64,000 nt of DNA from Phytoactinopolyspora halotolerans (GTDB lineage Bacteria > Actinomycetota > Actinomycetes > Jiangellales > Jiangellaceae), in assembly GCF_010550675.1 (NCBI RefSeq), contig NZ_JAAGOA010000031.1, positions 1 through 64,000 of the forward strand, read 5' to 3'. Positions within the stretch are counted from its first letter, which is position 1. Each line of letters starts with the position of its first letter. Positions 62,907-64,000 of this stretch are shown here, piece after piece. Both the position numbers and the translations under genes were made by a program. The notes under the pieces are model-generated. The model had not been told where the DNA came from and ran no database searches. It saw only the letters and a list, made by a program, of their open reading frames with translations.

Positions 62907-64000
62907 GTGAGTAGTTCGGAATCCGCGGATCCTCGGCTGGCTCCGTACGACGCTGTGCTGGTGCTCTCGTTCGGCGGGCCCGAGGGTCAGGACGACGTCA
63001 TACCGTTCCTGGAAAACGTGACCCGAGGTAAGGGTATCCCGCGCGAGCGCTTGGAAGAGGTCGGCGAGCACTACCGCGCGTTCGGCGGCAAGAGCCCGAT
63101 CAACGACCAGAACCGCGCCCTGATCGCCGGACTCGAGCACGAGCTGGCGGAGGCGGGGCTGTCGATCCCGGTATACTGGGGCAACCGGAACTGGCACCCC
63201 TACCTGGCCGACGAGCTGAAGCGGATGGCCGACGACGGCGTCACCCGGGTCGCGACCTTCATCACCAGCGCCTATGACTCGTACTCGGGCTGCCGCCAGT
63301 ACCGGGAGAATGTGGCCGACGCGGTGGCCGAGGTGGGGCCGCGCGCGCCGCGGATCGACCGGCTCCGGCACTGCTTCGACCACCCGGGTTTCATCTCGGC
63401 CAATGCGGACGGCGTCGTCGGCGCGCTCGGCGAACTGTCCAGCGAAGGCGCGCGGAACGCTCGGCTGGTGTTCGTCACCCATTCCATCCCGGTGACCATG
63501 GCGGAGACGTCTGGGCCGGTCGGTGGGGCGTACGTCGCCCAGCACGAGGCGGTGGCGCGTGCCGTCGCGGCTCAGGTCGCCGAGCGCACCGGCGTCGCGT
63601 ACGAACACGACCTCGTGTACTGCTCCCGGAGCGGTCCGCCGGAGATGCCATGGCTGGAGCCGGACGTCAACGACCACCTGGAGGCGCTGGCCGAACGCGG
63701 TGCCGGCTCGGTGGTGATGGCCCCGATCGGCTTCCTGTCCGATCACATGGAGGTCGCCTACGACCTGGACACGGAGGCGATGCAGACGGCGAAGTCGCTG
63801 GGGCTGGAGGCGGCCCGAGCGGCGACCGCCGGCACACACCCGGACTTCATCGCCGCCGTGGTCGATCTGTTGCTGGAGCGTGCCGCCGTCGAACGGGGCG
63901 AGAACGTCACCCGGGCGAGCATCGGCGCACCCGGTCCGGCCCGCGATGTCTGCCCGGTGGGCTGCTGCCCGAACCTCCGCGGCGAGCGGCCGGCCTTGTG
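62907..64000 (+). CDS. hemH: Ferrochelatase (coproporphyrin type), cut at window edge
   Basis: The first ~364 residues of a class II chelatase, open to the window end, from GTG 62907 with GGGAGG eight bases upstream. [41 protein letters not shown] and [12 protein letters not shown] are conserved; the His in THSIP is catalytic. The C-terminal CPVGCCPN fits the [2Fe-2S] cluster of actinobacterial enzymes. In actinobacteria it inserts iron into coproporphyrin III. It is divergent from the lipoprotein pair. Confidence 0.95.
   Translation, partial: MSSSESADPRLAPYDAVLVLSFGGPEGQDDVIPFLENVTRGKGIPRERLEEVGEHYRAFGGKSPINDQNRALIAGLEHELAEAGLSIPVYWGNRNWHPYLADELKRMADDGVTRVATFITSAYDSYSGCRQYRENVADAVAEVGPRAPRIDRLRHCFDHPGFISANADGVVGALGELSSEGARNARLVFVTHSIPVTMAETSGPVGGAYVAQHEAVARAVAAQVAERTGVAYEHDLVYCSRSGPPEMPWLEPDVNDHLEALAERGAGSVVMAPIGFLSDHMEVAYDLDTEAMQTAKSLGLEAARAATAGTHPDFIAAVVDLLLERAAVERGENVTRASIGAPGPARDVCPVGCCPNLRGERPAL

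Overview
The window is a stretch of chromosome from a high-GC Gram-positive actinomycete. The evidence is the strong GC bias at third codon positions, many GTG starts, and marker genes typical of Actinomycetota: an HrdB-type principal sigma factor, SepH, a PAC2 protein, an MprAB-PepD-like module, an LprG/P55-like pair, a SAV_6107-type HEPN protein, DUF3099/DUF3817/DUF5998 proteins and a coproporphyrin-type ferrochelatase. The order hrdB, parE, parC, sepH, hemH recalls the corresponding part of Streptomyces chromosomes. The genus cannot be fixed by eye; a non-Streptomyces actinomycete such as a Jiangella relative is only a guess. No phage, complete insertion sequence, CRISPR array, tRNA or rRNA was seen.

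Layout. (1) 1-8.1 kb, minus strand: a three-gene membrane module of an NfeD/YqiJ-like OB-fold protein, a flotillin and a giant AAA+ ATPase, ending at a large palindromic repeat. (2) 8.3-20 kb: SURF1-1, moaA, a DUF3099 protein, fabG-fabI (fatty acid synthesis), a polyprenyl diphosphate synthase, metF, a CrtI-like flavoprotein, a HEPN gene behind a perfect LexA box, PAC2, DUF3817, SURF1-2 and an unknown glycine-rich membrane protein. (3) 20-27 kb, minus strand: dinB, response regulator, histidine kinase, HtrA protease and an ATP-dependent DNA ligase, closely spaced and joining DNA repair to envelope stress. (4) 27-32.5 kb: universal stress protein, HhH-GPD glycosylase and SpoIIE-type phosphatase (tight operon), then hrdB, rhomboid protease and a DUF7455 zinc-ribbon-like protein. 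(5) 33-47.3 kb: topoisomerase IV parE and parC bracket a more accessory block: methyltransferase/TetR pair, MFS exporters, carbonic anhydrase, MFS/TetR pair and an LprG-P55-like lipid export pair. (6) 47.5-52.7 kb: a two-component system divergent from a LolA/RseB-like protein and an ABC exporter. (7) 53-64 kb: a secreted beta-helix-like protein, a GNAT/acyl-CoA synthetase fusion with two downstream genes, sepH, two paralogous lipoproteins and the start of ferrochelatase.

The most unusual non-coding signal is a 94-bp near-perfect palindrome present three times (1-72, 32755-32848, 47444-47537). It is AT-rich in a GC-rich genome. Its outer arms are nearly invariant, its centre always carries CTGCAG, and its inner arms have drifted. 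Two copies lie just upstream of the two topoisomerase IV genes, and one supplies the stop codon of the adjacent kinase gene. Other signals are a 29-bp perfect inverted repeat enclosing 239 bp between two convergent genes, paired operator-like palindromes beside two TetR genes, and a tandem-hairpin/U-run candidate RNA downstream of moaA.
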